From: Muribaculaceae bacterium
GTDB lineage: Bacteria > Bacteroidota > Bacteroidia > Bacteroidales > Muribaculaceae
Direction of reading: 5' to 3'
Assembly (NCBI GenBank): GCA_024400895.1
Contig: JAKSMA010000031.1
Location: forward strand, 1-14,947
Length of the DNA: 14,947 bases
The notes below the pieces were generated by a model. It was not told where the DNA came from. It saw only the letters and a program-made list of their open reading frames with translations, and did no database searches. Made by a program: the position numbers and the translations under genes. Of this stretch, positions 1 to 7,682 are shown piece after piece. Positions within the stretch are counted from its first letter, which is position 1. Every line of letters starts with the position of its first letter.

Positions 1-73
1 GTAGAGTAATGAAGTTTCTGCAAAAATGCCTGACTTCGAACGATGTTGAGAAAAATAACATAACCAAACCTAT
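1..73. other. Leader upstream of the GH2 gene
   Basis: This short stretch precedes the first gene. I see no TAnnTTTG promoter box in it and no Shine-Dalgarno site before the start at 74. The first bases, GTAGAGTAA, could be the last codons of an upstream gene ending at base 9, but nothing in the window can confirm that. The GH2 gene may therefore be read from a promoter or operon outside the window. Confidence 0.3.
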
Positions 74-2464
74 ATGAAAAGAAAAATTGGAATTTTGGCA
101 TTGACGGCTTGGGCTGTGGGTGCGATGGCGCAACCACATCAAGAAGCCAATATCAGCAAGTGGCAATTCTCGCGCACTGGCACCGAATGGAAAGCGGTGA
201 ATGTGCCTCACGACTGGGCTATCAGTGGCCCGTTCGACAAGAAATGGGACTTGCAAATCGTTGCTATCAAAGAAAACGGTGAGGACAAGGCCACAGAACA
301 CTCTGGCCGCTCTGGCTCTCTCCCCTGGATTGGCAAGGGCTATTACAAGACCACCATCAACATTCCAGAAGGCACTGAATATGCCGAGCTGAAATTCGAC
401 GGCGCTATGGCCGACCCTGTGGTGACAGTGAACGGCAAGAAAGCCGGACACTGGGCCTATGGCTACAACGCATTCCGCGTCGACATCACCCCATTTATCC
501 ATGCGGGTGAGAATACGCTTGAAGTGGCGCTCGAAAACCTTGAAGAAAGCAATCGCTGGTATCCAGGTGGCGGTATCTATCGCCCCGTGACGCTGATTAC
601 CAACGCCAGCAAGAGCCACCTCGACCTTTGGGGACTGCAAATGCAGACGCTCTGCATCAATGGCGGAAAAGCACTTATCGACGTTCGCCACGAAGGCAAG
701 GCGCTCCCACAAGGTGCTGTTCTGAAAGTCAGCATTACCGACAAGAATGGTAACGCAGTGACAAATGGCAGCTCGCCTGCCGACGGCATGGGTGGTTTCC
801 ATACCCAACTCAACATCGCTAACCCACAACTTTGGTCGCCAGAAAGCCCATATCTCTACAACGTGAAGTTGGCGCTTGAAGCCGATGGCAAAGTGCTCGA
901 CGAGCAATGCACAAAACTCGGCGTACGCACCGTGAAAGTAAGCAAGGAAGGCGGTTTCCAACTCAATGGCGTGAGTCGCAAGTTCAAAGGCGTGTGTCTG
1001 CATCACGACCTCGGTCCTCTCGGTGCTGCCGTGAACAAGGCTGCCATCATTCGCCAAATCCGCATCCTCAAGGAAATGGGTGCCGACGCTATCCGCACCA
1101 GCCACAATATGCCATCGACCATGCAAATGGAAGTTTGCGACAGTATGGGCATGATGGTGATGGCAGAAAGTTTCGACGGATGGAAAACTGAGAAATGCAA
1201 AAATGGCTACAACCGTCTTTGGGACGAATGGTGGGAAAAGGATATCGCCAACTTGGTGCTCAACCATCGCAACCACGCCAGCATAGTGATGTGGAGCGTG
1301 GGCAATGAAATTCCCGACCAGTGGAAACCCGAAGGCACTCGAATGGTGAAAGGCCTGGTGGATGCATGCCATCGCCTCGACCCTTCTCGCCCTGTGACCT
1401 GTGGCTCCGACCAACCAGATGCTGTCGTGGCCGACGGTTTTGCACAAGTGCTCGACGTGCCTGGCTACAACTATCGCCTCCCAAAATATGAAGAAACTAT
1501 CGGAAAACTCAACCAAGGCTTCCTGCTCGGTAGCGAAACTGCCTCTACTGTGAGCACACGTGGCGAATACTACTTCCCTGTGGAAGTGGCTTGGAACCGC
1601 GAACACGAAAACGGACAATGCAGCGGCTATGATGTGGAACACTGCTGGTGGAGCAACCTGCCCGACGACGACTGGCGATTGCAAGACGACAAGGACTGGA
1701 CTATCGGTGAATTCGTTTGGACTGGCTTCGACTACCTCGGCGAGCCTACACCATACGACAACTATTGGCCAAGCCGCAGCAGCTACTTCGGCATCATCGA
1801 CCTTGCCGGAATTCCTAAGGACCGCTACTATCTATATCGCAGCCACTGGAACAAGAACAACCACACCATCCATCTGCTCCCCCACTGGACATGGCCAGGA
1901 CGCGAAGGACAAGTGACTCCAGTATACTGCTACACCGACTATCCAAGCGGCGAACTCTTCATCAACGGCAAGAGCCAAGGCCGAATCAGCAAGAACAAGG
2001 AAGGGCGCCTCGACCGCTATCGCCTTCGTTGGGAAAACGTAAAATACGAAGCAGGCGAAGTGAAAGTGGTGGTTTACGACGAAAACGGCAACAAGGCTGG
2101 CGAAAAGGTGGTAAACACTGCTGGCAAACCTGCAAAACTCCAGCTCTCTGCCGACCGCAATGTCATCGCAGCCGATGGCAACGACCTCGCATTCGTCACC
2201 GTGAGCCTCACCGACAAGAAAGGCACTCTCTGCCCCGATGCCGACAATCAACTCGAATTCAAGGTGACTGGCGCTGGAAGTTTCAACTCTGTGTGCAATG
2301 GCGACGCCACTTCAGTTGAAGTGTTCACTGAGCCAACGATGAAACTCTTCCACGGTCAACTCGTTGTGGTTGTTCAAGCAGCCGACAAAGCTGGCACTGC
2401 CACACTCACTGTAAAAGACAATAAAACCGGTATCAAAGCCTCAATTCCTATCGTTGTAAAATAG
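74..2464 (+). CDS. Secreted GH2 beta-galactosidase-type glycoside hydrolase
   Basis: The 796-residue protein has a signal peptide (residues 1-19, likely cut before Q20), which predicts export to the periplasm or cell surface. It follows the usual Bacteroidetes GH2 order: sugar-binding jelly roll (about 25-177, with VPHDW at 44-48 and RWYPGGGIYR at 161-170), Ig-like domain (about 180-286), TIM barrel (about 287-600), DUF4982-like domain (about 616-685) and a C-terminal beta domain like the GH2 C5 family (about 690-796). The acid/base is probably E412 in SVGNE, and the nucleophile E488 in GSETAS. Length is normal for the family and no catalytic residue is missing. Beta-galactosidase is the most likely activity. 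GH2 also includes glucuronidases and mannosidases, so the substrate is inferred. No SusC/SusD pair lies beside it within the window, so membership of a polysaccharide utilisation locus cannot be shown. Confidence 0.93.
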   Translation: MKRKIGILALTAWAVGAMAQPHQEANISKWQFSRTGTEWKAVNVPHDWAISGPFDKKWDLQIVAIKENGEDKATEHSGRSGSLPWIGKGYYKTTINIPEGTEYAELKFDGAMADPVVTVNGKKAGHWAYGYNAFRVDITPFIHAGENTLEVALENLEESNRWYPGGGIYRPVTLITNASKSHLDLWGLQMQTLCINGGKALIDVRHEGKALPQGAVLKVSITDKNGNAVTNGSSPADGMGGFHTQLNIANPQLWSPESPYLYNVKLALEADGKVLDEQCTKLGVRTVKVSKEGGFQLNGVSRKFKGVCLHHDLGPLGAAVNKAAIIRQIRILKEMGADAIRTSHNMPSTMQMEVCDSMGMMVMAESFDGWKTEKCKNGYNRLWDEWWEKDIANLVLNHRNHASIVMWSVGNEIPDQWKPEGTRMVKGLVDACHRLDPSRPVTCGSDQPDAVVADGFAQVLDVPGYNYRLPKYEETIGKLNQGFLLGSETASTVSTRGEYYFPVEVAWNREHENGQCSGYDVEHCWWSNLPDDDWRLQDDKDWTIGEFVWTGFDYLGEPTPYDNYWPSRSSYFGIIDLAGIPKDRYYLYRSHWNKNNHTIHLLPHWTWPGREGQVTPVYCYTDYPSGELFINGKSQGRISKNKEGRLDRYRLRWENVKYEAGEVKVVVYDENGNKAGEKVVNTAGKPAKLQLSADRNVIAADGNDLAFVTVSLTDKKGTLCPDADNQLEFKVTGAGSFNSVCNGDATSVEVFTEPTMKLFHGQLVVVVQAADKAGTATLTVKDNKTGIKASIPIVVK

Positions 2465-2477
2465 TAAAATATACATA

Positions 2478-2521
2478 AATATGAAAGCGTGGATCTCAAT
2501 TAAAATCCACGCTTTCATATT
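2478..2521 (+). terminator. Perfect 17-bp hairpin after the GH2 gene
   Basis: Arms 2478-2494 and 2505-2521 are perfect reverse complements of 17 bases around a 10-base loop, starting 13 bases after the GH2 stop codon. The position suggests a transcription terminator or an mRNA 3'-end stabiliser. There is no clean T tract after it, so intrinsic termination on the plus strand is likely but not certain. The inverted repeat is strand-symmetric. Confidence 0.6.
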
Positions 2522-2630
2522 AAAAACACCACTAACCAAAAGAGAAAACGAGGATACCAGACTTAGAAAAAATCGACAATACAAGCATAGAATATTTATA
2601 CAAAAAAGGATAGAAATTGAAGAAAAAATC

Positions 2631-2653
2631 ATACAATTTGCCACAAATTGTAT
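2631..2653. promoter_or_regulatory. 10-bp-arm palindrome, candidate operator
   Basis: ATACAATTTG and CAAATTGTAT are perfect inverted arms separated by CCA. The site lies about 36 bases upstream of the -33 box of the HTH gene promoter. Its size and symmetry fit a dimeric regulator's operator. A role in regulating the HTH gene next to it is inference only. Confidence 0.4.
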
Positions 2654-2688
2654 TAAATATTTCAACAGGCTAAATTTTTACAACTCCT

Positions 2689-2724
2689 TTTGTTGCTAAA
2701 TATCAAAATACATTTTTATATTTG
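2689..2724 (+). promoter_or_regulatory. Bacteroidetes-type promoter of the HTH gene
   Basis: The -7 box TATATTTG (2717-2724) matches TAnnTTTG exactly. A TTTGTTG run at 2689-2695 supplies the -33 element, 21 bases upstream counted from its last TTG. Transcription would start near 2730, leaving a leader of about 90 bases before the ATG at 2821. Confidence 0.65.
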
Positions 2725-2820
2725 CAGTGGGTTTCGAGGAAGGAGACTCGTCGCTCGTTTACAAATTGTTCTGTTTTTTCAAAAAAAACTAAAAACACAA
2801 CCACTATAATTGATTAAAAA

Positions 2821-3096
2821 ATGCATATCGGGAACCACATTGAGGAGGTAATCAAGCAAGACGGCAGAAGTGCACGTTGGCTTGCTGAGCGGATACCTAC
2901 AGAACGCACAAATGTCTACAACATTTTCCATCGAGAATTTATCGACACCAGATTACTGATGCGCATCAGCGTTGTAATGAATCACGACTTTTTTGCTGAT
3001 TTGAGTGAAGAATTCAACGAACTCGTTCTTTTGGAAGGCGAGTTCAACGAAACAACAGATATAGAACAAGAGCCATCAGTATCCACAAAAAAGTAA
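2821..3096 (+). CDS. Small helix-turn-helix DNA-binding protein
   Basis: This 91-residue protein has one XRE/Cro-like helix-turn-helix region over about residues 5-60. The stretches SARWLAERIP and RTNVYNIFHR form the likely turn and recognition helix, followed by LLMRISVVMNHDFF. The arrangement is typical of a small, widespread Bacteroidetes family of predicted regulators with no assigned target. The C-terminal 30 residues are acidic and probably flexible. The gene stands alone with its own promoter and terminator, so it is transcribed as a single unit. A palindrome upstream (2631-2653) is a possible autoregulatory site. The assignment as a DNA-binding protein is good; its regulon is unknown. 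Confidence 0.8.
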   Translation: MHIGNHIEEVIKQDGRSARWLAERIPTERTNVYNIFHREFIDTRLLMRISVVMNHDFFADLSEEFNELVLLEGEFNETTDIEQEPSVSTKK

Positions 3097-3123
3097 GAGA
3101 GTAAACATTTTTTCATAATAGAT

Positions 3124-3160
3124 TGCCCCCGTAGCCTCACAAAACTACGAGGGCATTTTT
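3124..3160 (+). terminator. Rho-independent terminator of the HTH gene
   Basis: Arms 3124-3134 and 3145-3155 (TGCCC-C-CGTAG / CTACG-A-GGGCA) pair with one mismatch around a 10-base loop and run straight into TTTTT at 3156-3160. It lies 28 bases after the HTH stop. The minus-strand side lacks a T run, so it works in the plus direction. Confidence 0.85.
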
Positions 3161-3196
3161 CATCTCCTTCCCATACAAACTTCTACTGCCCATCAG

Positions 3197-3238
3197 AAAA
3201 ACACAAGGAGCAAAGCACTGATTTAGCCTTGCCCCTTG
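3197..3238 (-). terminator. Terminator of the thiamine uptake operon
   Basis: Read on the minus strand, the arms at 3238-3227 (CAAGGGGCAAGG) and 3215-3204 (CTTTGCTCCTTG) pair over 12 bases with two G-U wobbles around an 11-base loop, followed by TGTTTTT. It begins 27 bases past the pnuC stop codon, and its strand and place fit the end of the receptor-pnuC transcript. Confidence 0.7.
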
Positions 3239-3265
3239 CCTTATGGGTTGAGTATATTTTACTAT

Positions 3266-3889
3266 TTATTGCTGCTGTTTCATTAGGCGGAGCCAGTTGA
3301 GATAGCCGAGCACTGCCATCACGGTGTAGAAGCCATACAAGACCGAAGAGAATGGTATCCCCTTGCGGATGTAGAGCACTGTGCATACGGCATCGACCAC
3401 CAGCCACAGGAGCCATTGTTCTGCCCACTTGTGAGCCAATGCCCAGTAGGCAATGATGCTGAGTGCGGTGGTGAATGCATCGAGCACTGGCACGGTGCTA
3501 TCGGTGTAGTTGGCGAGGAAATAGTAGATACCTCCCCACACAGCAGCAAATGCCACAACGCCCACTATCGCCATCATAGGCGGAAAATGAGCAATGGGCT
3601 TTTCTTTGCCTTCGCCCACTTTGCCCATACGCCATTTCACGAAGCCATACACTGCCACAAGCACATAGAAGAACTCCATGCCGAAGTCGGCATACAGGCC
3701 CGCCTTGTAATAGGTGATGCTGTGCACAATAGGCATAACGATGCCCACTGGCCATAGCCAAATGCTCGCCTTGAATTCCAAAAACAAGTAGAGCAAGCCC
3801 AACACAAAACTAATGGCGTCGAACAAATGCTTAGGCTCAGAAATCCAGTTGACAACGGTGGTCCAGTCGATAGCAGCAATCATTTCCAT
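3266..3889 (-). CDS. pnuC: PnuC-family inner-membrane vitamin transporter (PnuT-like, probably thiamine)
   Basis: The 207-residue protein is almost entirely membrane-embedded, with about seven hydrophobic segments (near 22-39, 42-60, 66-86, 104-124, 134-150, 157-175, 181-200), matching the family's 3+1+3 fold and length. Family features include WLWPVGI (44-50), YADFGMEFFY (66-75) and the repeated YGF (81-83, 185-187). PnuC carriers move a vitamin precursor by facilitated diffusion, usually trapped by phosphorylation inside. Many annotators would call this a nicotinamide riboside transporter. Here the gene is translationally coupled to a TPP-riboswitch-controlled receptor (stop and start share TAATG), so thiamine is the better substrate call, as for the PnuT branch known from Bacteroidetes. 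No thiamine pyrophosphokinase follows it; the operon ends at a terminator. Confidence 0.9.
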   Translation of the reverse strand: MEMIAAIDWTTVVNWISEPKHLFDAISFVLGLLYLFLEFKASIWLWPVGIVMPIVHSITYYKAGLYADFGMEFFYVLVAVYGFVKWRMGKVGEGKEKPIAHFPPMMAIVGVVAFAAVWGGIYYFLANYTDSTVPVLDAFTTALSIIAYWALAHKWAEQWLLWLVVDAVCTVLYIRKGIPFSSVLYGFYTVMAVLGYLNWLRLMKQQQ

Positions 3890-6138
3890 TAGAATGAGAA
3901 TGTGAGATGAGCCAATACGTTGGTGCCAGCCATTGGATAGAAGCGAGGATCGCTGCTAAGTTTGTATGTGCCATCCTTTGCAACGATGGCTGCTGTTTGG
4001 CTGTAACCATTGGTTTCATACTTGGTGTTGAAGAGGTTGTAGACTGTGCAACCCACTGTGATAGCCTTCACATGTGGCAACTTGAAAGTGTACGCCAAAT
4101 TGAGGTGGCTCACGAAGTATGGGTCGAGGCTGTCGTCCTTGTTTTCAAAGTTGTCGAGATATTGACGGCTCACATATTGTGATGTGAACTGCGCTGTAAA
4201 ACCTTTGAAGTGAACATCGATGATGCTGTTGCCGATAAACGATGGCGAGAATGCGATGGTGGTATTGCCCTTTTCCACTGCAGTTTGAGTGTAGAGTTCA
4301 TTCCAGTTTTCATCGAAGTTGCTCACATAGCCAATGTAGTTCTTGATGCGGTTGCGGCTAAGAGTTCCGTTCAAATCCCAACGGAGCCAATCTGTAATCT
4401 TCACGCCAGCCTGGAGTTCAACACCCATGCGGTAACTGTCGGGCACATTTTCAGCCATTGCTTCACCGATTTCGTTGAGTTTGCCGTTGAGAACCAATTG
4501 GTCTTTATATTTCATAAAGTAGAGGTTGACGCCAGCAGTGAAGCGCTCGTTGTGGAAGGTGTAACCAGCTTCCCAGTCAAAGAGTTTTTCAGCCTTTGGG
4601 CGCACAGTGAAGAGGCCATCGGTGTAGTTGTTGCGAGTTGGCTCCTTTTGTGCCATCGAGAATGATGCATAGGCAGCATTGCAAGCGTTGAAGTCGTAGT
4701 GCAAACCCACTTTTGGATTCACGAAATCAAACTTCTCGTCCACATTGAGCACCTGCATGTGTTCAGGAGATGCTGTCCAGTCCCACTTGTCGTTTTCACC
4801 AGTAATCTTGTAACCAATGTGGCGATATTGCACATCGGCATACACGCTAAATGCCTTTGTGAAATTGTAGTTGGCCTTCCAATAGAGGTTGAAGTCGTTC
4901 TTCTTACCCTTGTTGCGATAGTATTCGTGGCTTGGGTCAAGTGGCTTGAGGTAGTTTTCCACCCAAAGCACATTGCCATAGTGGTCGTTGGCGTAGCTGT
5001 TGAAACTGCCGCCGAAAGTGGTGTTGAGCGCTTCCTTTGAATAGGTGAGCGAGAACACAGCGCCACCGAAACCGCTATCCACATTCTTCTTGCGAACGAG
5101 GCTCGATTTCTTCACTTTCGTCTCGCCAATGTAGAATGGCTCAAGTTTGTATTCTTGCAGTTTGCGAGCGTTCTTGTATTCCTGGTAGAAGCCAAAGCCG
5201 TCGGTGTAGTGCAAACCGAGGTTCCAGTGCCAGTTAGCGCCAAAGCCCTGGTCCCAGATGAGTTGATAGTGTGTTTGGCGATAGTTGTCGGTTTGGTCGT
5301 CGTAGAAGCCAATCACCTTGCCGTCGCGTTTGATTTCGCCATTAGGGTTGTAGGTGCGGTTTTCTGTCAAATCGGAGCGGCTGATACCATCCCATGCGTG
5401 ATAGGTGGTTTCCTTACCGCCGAAAGTGATGAAGCGCACAGAGGTTTGGCCACCGAAGTAGCCTGCTTGTGCAAAATAAGAGTGGAGCTTGCTGCTTGCT
5501 CGGTCGCGATAGCCGTCGCTGGCAATGTGTGAGAAGCGCGCGTCAAAGTTCCAGTGGCCGCCAATCAAGCCAGAGCCCACCTTGAAAGTTTCCTTGTTGG
5601 TGTGGAACGAGCCGTAACTGCCACTCATCTCTGCGTAAGGATTCATTGAAAAACGCTGAGTGCGCAAATTCACACTTGCACCGAAAGCACCCGCACCATT
5701 GGTCGATGTGCCGGCACCGCGTTGCACCTGTATGTCTTCAAGCGATGAAGCGAAGTCGGGAGTGTTTACCCAATAGATTTCGTGGCTTTCCGCATCGTTC
5801 ATCGGAATGTCGTTGGTGGTGATGTTGATGCGAGTTGCATCAGTGCCACGCACACGGAGAGACGAATAGCCCACGCCGGCACCTGCATCACTGGTGGTGA
5901 GCACCGATGGCGTTGACTGCAGTAAGAATGGTATGTCCTTACCGTGGTTGAGTTCCGCAATTTGTTGCTTACTGATGTTGGTGAATGCCACGGGAGTGCT
6001 TTTAGTGGCACGAGTTGCTGTCACCTCCACTTCCTGAAGGCGTACAACCTTGGCAGTGTCGCTATCCTGCACTGGTGCAGCAAGAGCAACACAGCTGGCG
6101 CTCGCGAGAGCGACAGTCGTCAAGAATGTCTTTTTCAT
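3889..6138 (-). CDS. TonB-dependent outer-membrane receptor, probably for thiamine
   Basis: The 749-residue protein has a signal peptide (about 1-20, ending ALA) and a TonB-box-like segment VRLQEVEVTATRA (about 32-44). A plug domain follows (about 45-155, with LRVRGTD, and IQVQRGAGTSTNGAGAFG near its end). The remainder is a 22-strand-type barrel with alternating aromatic residues and a terminal phenylalanine (HLTFSF), the usual outer-membrane protein end. It lacks the N-terminal carboxypeptidase-like domain of SusC proteins and has no SusD partner, so it is a small-molecule receptor rather than a glycan importer. The TPP riboswitch in its leader identifies the ligand as thiamine or a thiamine derivative (inference). 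Receptors of this kind paired with PnuT are known in Bacteroidetes. TonB/ExbBD energy would come from genes outside the window. Confidence 0.9.
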   Translation of the reverse strand: MKKTFLTTVALASASCVALAAPVQDSDTAKVVRLQEVEVTATRATKSTPVAFTNISKQQIAELNHGKDIPFLLQSTPSVLTTSDAGAGVGYSSLRVRGTDATRINITTNDIPMNDAESHEIYWVNTPDFASSLEDIQVQRGAGTSTNGAGAFGASVNLRTQRFSMNPYAEMSGSYGSFHTNKETFKVGSGLIGGHWNFDARFSHIASDGYRDRASSKLHSYFAQAGYFGGQTSVRFITFGGKETTYHAWDGISRSDLTENRTYNPNGEIKRDGKVIGFYDDQTDNYRQTHYQLIWDQGFGANWHWNLGLHYTDGFGFYQEYKNARKLQEYKLEPFYIGETKVKKSSLVRKKNVDSGFGGAVFSLTYSKEALNTTFGGSFNSYANDHYGNVLWVENYLKPLDPSHEYYRNKGKKNDFNLYWKANYNFTKAFSVYADVQYRHIGYKITGENDKWDWTASPEHMQVLNVDEKFDFVNPKVGLHYDFNACNAAYASFSMAQKEPTRNNYTDGLFTVRPKAEKLFDWEAGYTFHNERFTAGVNLYFMKYKDQLVLNGKLNEIGEAMAENVPDSYRMGVELQAGVKITDWLRWDLNGTLSRNRIKNYIGYVSNFDENWNELYTQTAVEKGNTTIAFSPSFIGNSIIDVHFKGFTAQFTSQYVSRQYLDNFENKDDSLDPYFVSHLNLAYTFKLPHVKAITVGCTVYNLFNTKYETNGYSQTAAIVAKDGTYKLSSDPRFYPMAGTNVLAHLTFSF

Positions 6139-6159
6139 AATTGTGAATAATAAGTTTTT

Positions 6160-6240
6160 TGTTCTCTACGCCGGAATTACCCGGATCAGATTCAGTGGGT
6201 ATGATCTCAGCCCCATTGTGAGGGCACCCCAAACTCATCG
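6160..6240 (-). ncRNA. TPP riboswitch (THI element)
   Basis: Reading the minus strand from about 6240, the sequence contains the conserved TPP aptamer elements in order: GGGGTGCCC, then GGGCTGAGAT followed by ACCC, then TGAATCTGATCCGGGTAAT, then CCGGCGTAGAG. These form the pyrimidine-sensing CTGAGA arm and the pyrophosphate-binding arm. The aptamer ends about 20 bases before the receptor ATG at 6138, leaving little room for a separate terminator hairpin. Control of translation initiation is therefore the likelier mode (inference). High TPP should switch off the receptor and, through coupling, pnuC. Confidence 0.95.
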
Positions 6241-6250
6241 AATCAGGCCA

Positions 6251-6282
6251 CAAAGTTACTGCTTTTTCCCGAGCTGTGCAAA
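6251..6282 (-). promoter_or_regulatory. Promoter of the TPP-controlled operon
   Basis: On the minus strand TTTG (6282-6279) and TAACTTTG (6258-6251) match the Bacteroidetes -33 and -7 elements with a 20-base spacer. Transcription would start near 6245, just upstream of the riboswitch aptamer, which fits the expected leader. Confidence 0.8.
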
Positions 6283-6464
6283 TCCCCCCTCAGAAGCCAG
6301 CCTTCTCTATACTTTCCCCCGCCAATAGCCCTCACAGAAGGTCATCCGCAGTCAAGTTGATTTGTTGACTACTTGAGTTGATTGATACGGCATTTTCAAA
6401 TCTGATGAAAAAATTGTAAATTTGTGGGCATAAAAAGCCGAAATCATTGAGTTTTTCATTATAT
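6283..6464. promoter_or_regulatory. Divergent control region with AraC-gene promoter
   Basis: This stretch separates the receptor promoter from the AraC gene. TAAATTTG at 6417-6424 is an exact -7 box for the plus strand; the expected -33 position has only TTTT, so the promoter may need an activator. Upstream, GTCAA (6351-6355) and TTGAC (6365-6369) form an inverted repeat, and TTGATT occurs twice (near 6357 and 6378). These are possible regulator sites, with no direct proof. No gene is seen here. Confidence 0.45.
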
Positions 6465-7589
6465 ATGGATTTGTCCAAATATATCTATATAATTCTATTT
6501 GTTGCTGTAATGGTGCTCAATTTCGCTATGAGTGCCCTTATGCTGATGCCTTGGTGCAGAAAAATGTTTAAGGCCCCTGTGCCCCACATCCACGACACCA
6601 TCGGCAAACTTTTTATCCCTTGGGGTATTACCTACCTCATTTTCCTTCCTTGTATATTCTTGCAAATCAACAACGACGCAAGAAACGACTTCTATTACAT
6701 CATCACAAGTCTGATTACAGGAGTGATGATTCTATCAATGTCGACATGGGCCTATCTGGCTTTTCTACAGCAAGGAGTAAGACAGACGATTCTGCAACCG
6801 TTTGTCATAGCCTTGCCATTAGCCATCACGGTGTGGTATGGCGTCAGTCCTGCCGATTGGTTGCTTGCAGCATTCTCGGTGGTGCTTCTTGTTGAAACAG
6901 TGGCTCTTATCGCCTACTACTCTGTGCTTTACCGACGATTTGCCTGCGATTTGCGAGCTAACTATAGCAATATCAGCCGGTCGATGCTTCGTGGCATTTG
7001 GTGGCTGTGGGCGATTGGAGTGGCAAATATCGTGATTTTTGGCTTTTGCGTGGCGTATGACTCTATATTCTGGAACATGCTCAATATGCTGGCCAATGTG
7101 CTCACTGCAATTTTCTACATCTACACTTCCGAAAACTTGATGCCTCTGCCCGAAAAAGAAAAAGTGGCGCATGAGGAAGGAACTAAAGGTGAGGATAAGG
7201 TTTGCGATTCCAATAAAGAGAAAAAGGATGCTGGTGGTGAACAGAAAGCGGAAAGGAATCCACTCGACGCCATTCCTGAAGCGCTCAAAAAGCACTGCGA
7301 AGACAAACTGCTTTTCTGCAATCCAAACCTCACCCTCAACGACCTTGCGCTTGCACTTGGCACCAATCGCACGTACTTGAGCAAGTGGTTCAGCCTCAAC
7401 AACACCAATTTCTACAACTATATCAATGCACTGCGTGTGGTTTACGCCGCCACTTTGCTGGAGAATTCAGATGTCACTATCGGACAAGTGCAATTTGAAT
7501 CGGGCTTCTCAAGCCGCACCACTTTCTATAAATATTTCATGCAGCACTACCAGTGCTCCCCATCGGAATACCGCCACAAATTTGTCTGA
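6465..7589 (+). CDS. Membrane-bound AraC-family transcriptional regulator
   Basis: I place the start at the ATG at 6465 (374 residues). A TTG at 6447 would add six residues, but the ATG follows the -7 box by a normal leader length and starts MDLSKY directly before the first membrane helix. Seven hydrophobic segments lie near 6-28, 48-67, 77-101, 110-127, 131-156, 175-197 and 201-221. A charged, lysine/glutamate-rich linker (about 228-268) leads to a C-terminal AraC domain (about 275-374). Its first helix-turn-helix is near LTLNDLALALGTNRTYLSKW, and the second is around VTIGQVQFESGFSSRTTFYK. The SPSEYR end is typical of the family. The topology suggests a membrane sensor with a cytoplasmic DNA-binding tail, as seen repeatedly in Bacteroidetes. 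The signal is unknown. It is divergent from the thiamine operon but need not control it, since that operon has its own riboswitch. Confidence 0.88.
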   Translation: MDLSKYIYIILFVAVMVLNFAMSALMLMPWCRKMFKAPVPHIHDTIGKLFIPWGITYLIFLPCIFLQINNDARNDFYYIITSLITGVMILSMSTWAYLAFLQQGVRQTILQPFVIALPLAITVWYGVSPADWLLAAFSVVLLVETVALIAYYSVLYRRFACDLRANYSNISRSMLRGIWWLWAIGVANIVIFGFCVAYDSIFWNMLNMLANVLTAIFYIYTSENLMPLPEKEKVAHEEGTKGEDKVCDSNKEKKDAGGEQKAERNPLDAIPEALKKHCEDKLLFCNPNLTLNDLALALGTNRTYLSKWFSLNNTNFYNYINALRVVYAATLLENSDVTIGQVQFESGFSSRTTFYKYFMQHYQCSPSEYRHKFV

Positions 7590-7613
7590 GCCGTCCGCCT
7601 TTGGCAAGTTTGG

Positions 7614-7648
7614 TGCCTATTACAGGTAAGGCATAGGTGATTTTATAC
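7614..7648 (+). terminator. Weak hairpin after the AraC gene
   Basis: TGCCT (7614-7618) and AGGCA (7629-7633) pair, with extra partial pairing inside, followed by a short T-containing stretch. An alternative pairing of CCTAT with ATAGG overlaps it. Either could end the AraC transcript, but the structure is weak. Confidence 0.3.
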
Positions 7649-7682
7649 CCCATGCTGTAACACATAATTTTTATTAATGTTG

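Larger units (their letters stand above)
2522..2820. other. AT-rich intergenic region before the HTH gene
   Basis: This gap of about 300 bases has no convincing gene. The short reading frames crossing it are AT-rich and resemble no family I know. It contains a palindrome (2631-2653), a promoter (2689-2724) and a leader of roughly 90 bases with a weak CGAG/CTCG hairpin (2735-2750) and an A/T hairpin (2773-2789). No Shine-Dalgarno site is seen before the ATG at 2821; the leader is A-rich there, as is usual in Bacteroidetes. Confidence 0.5.

Noticed and set aside
3889..6138. Calling the TonB receptor a SusC protein of a polysaccharide utilisation locus with the GH2 gene
   Set aside because: It has no SusC-type N-terminal domain and no SusD gene beside it, lies on the other strand from the GH2 gene, and carries a TPP riboswitch.
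6447..6464. TTG start for the AraC regulator, six codons upstream
   Set aside because: The ATG at 6465 sits better relative to the -7 box at 6417-6424 and begins directly before the first membrane helix.
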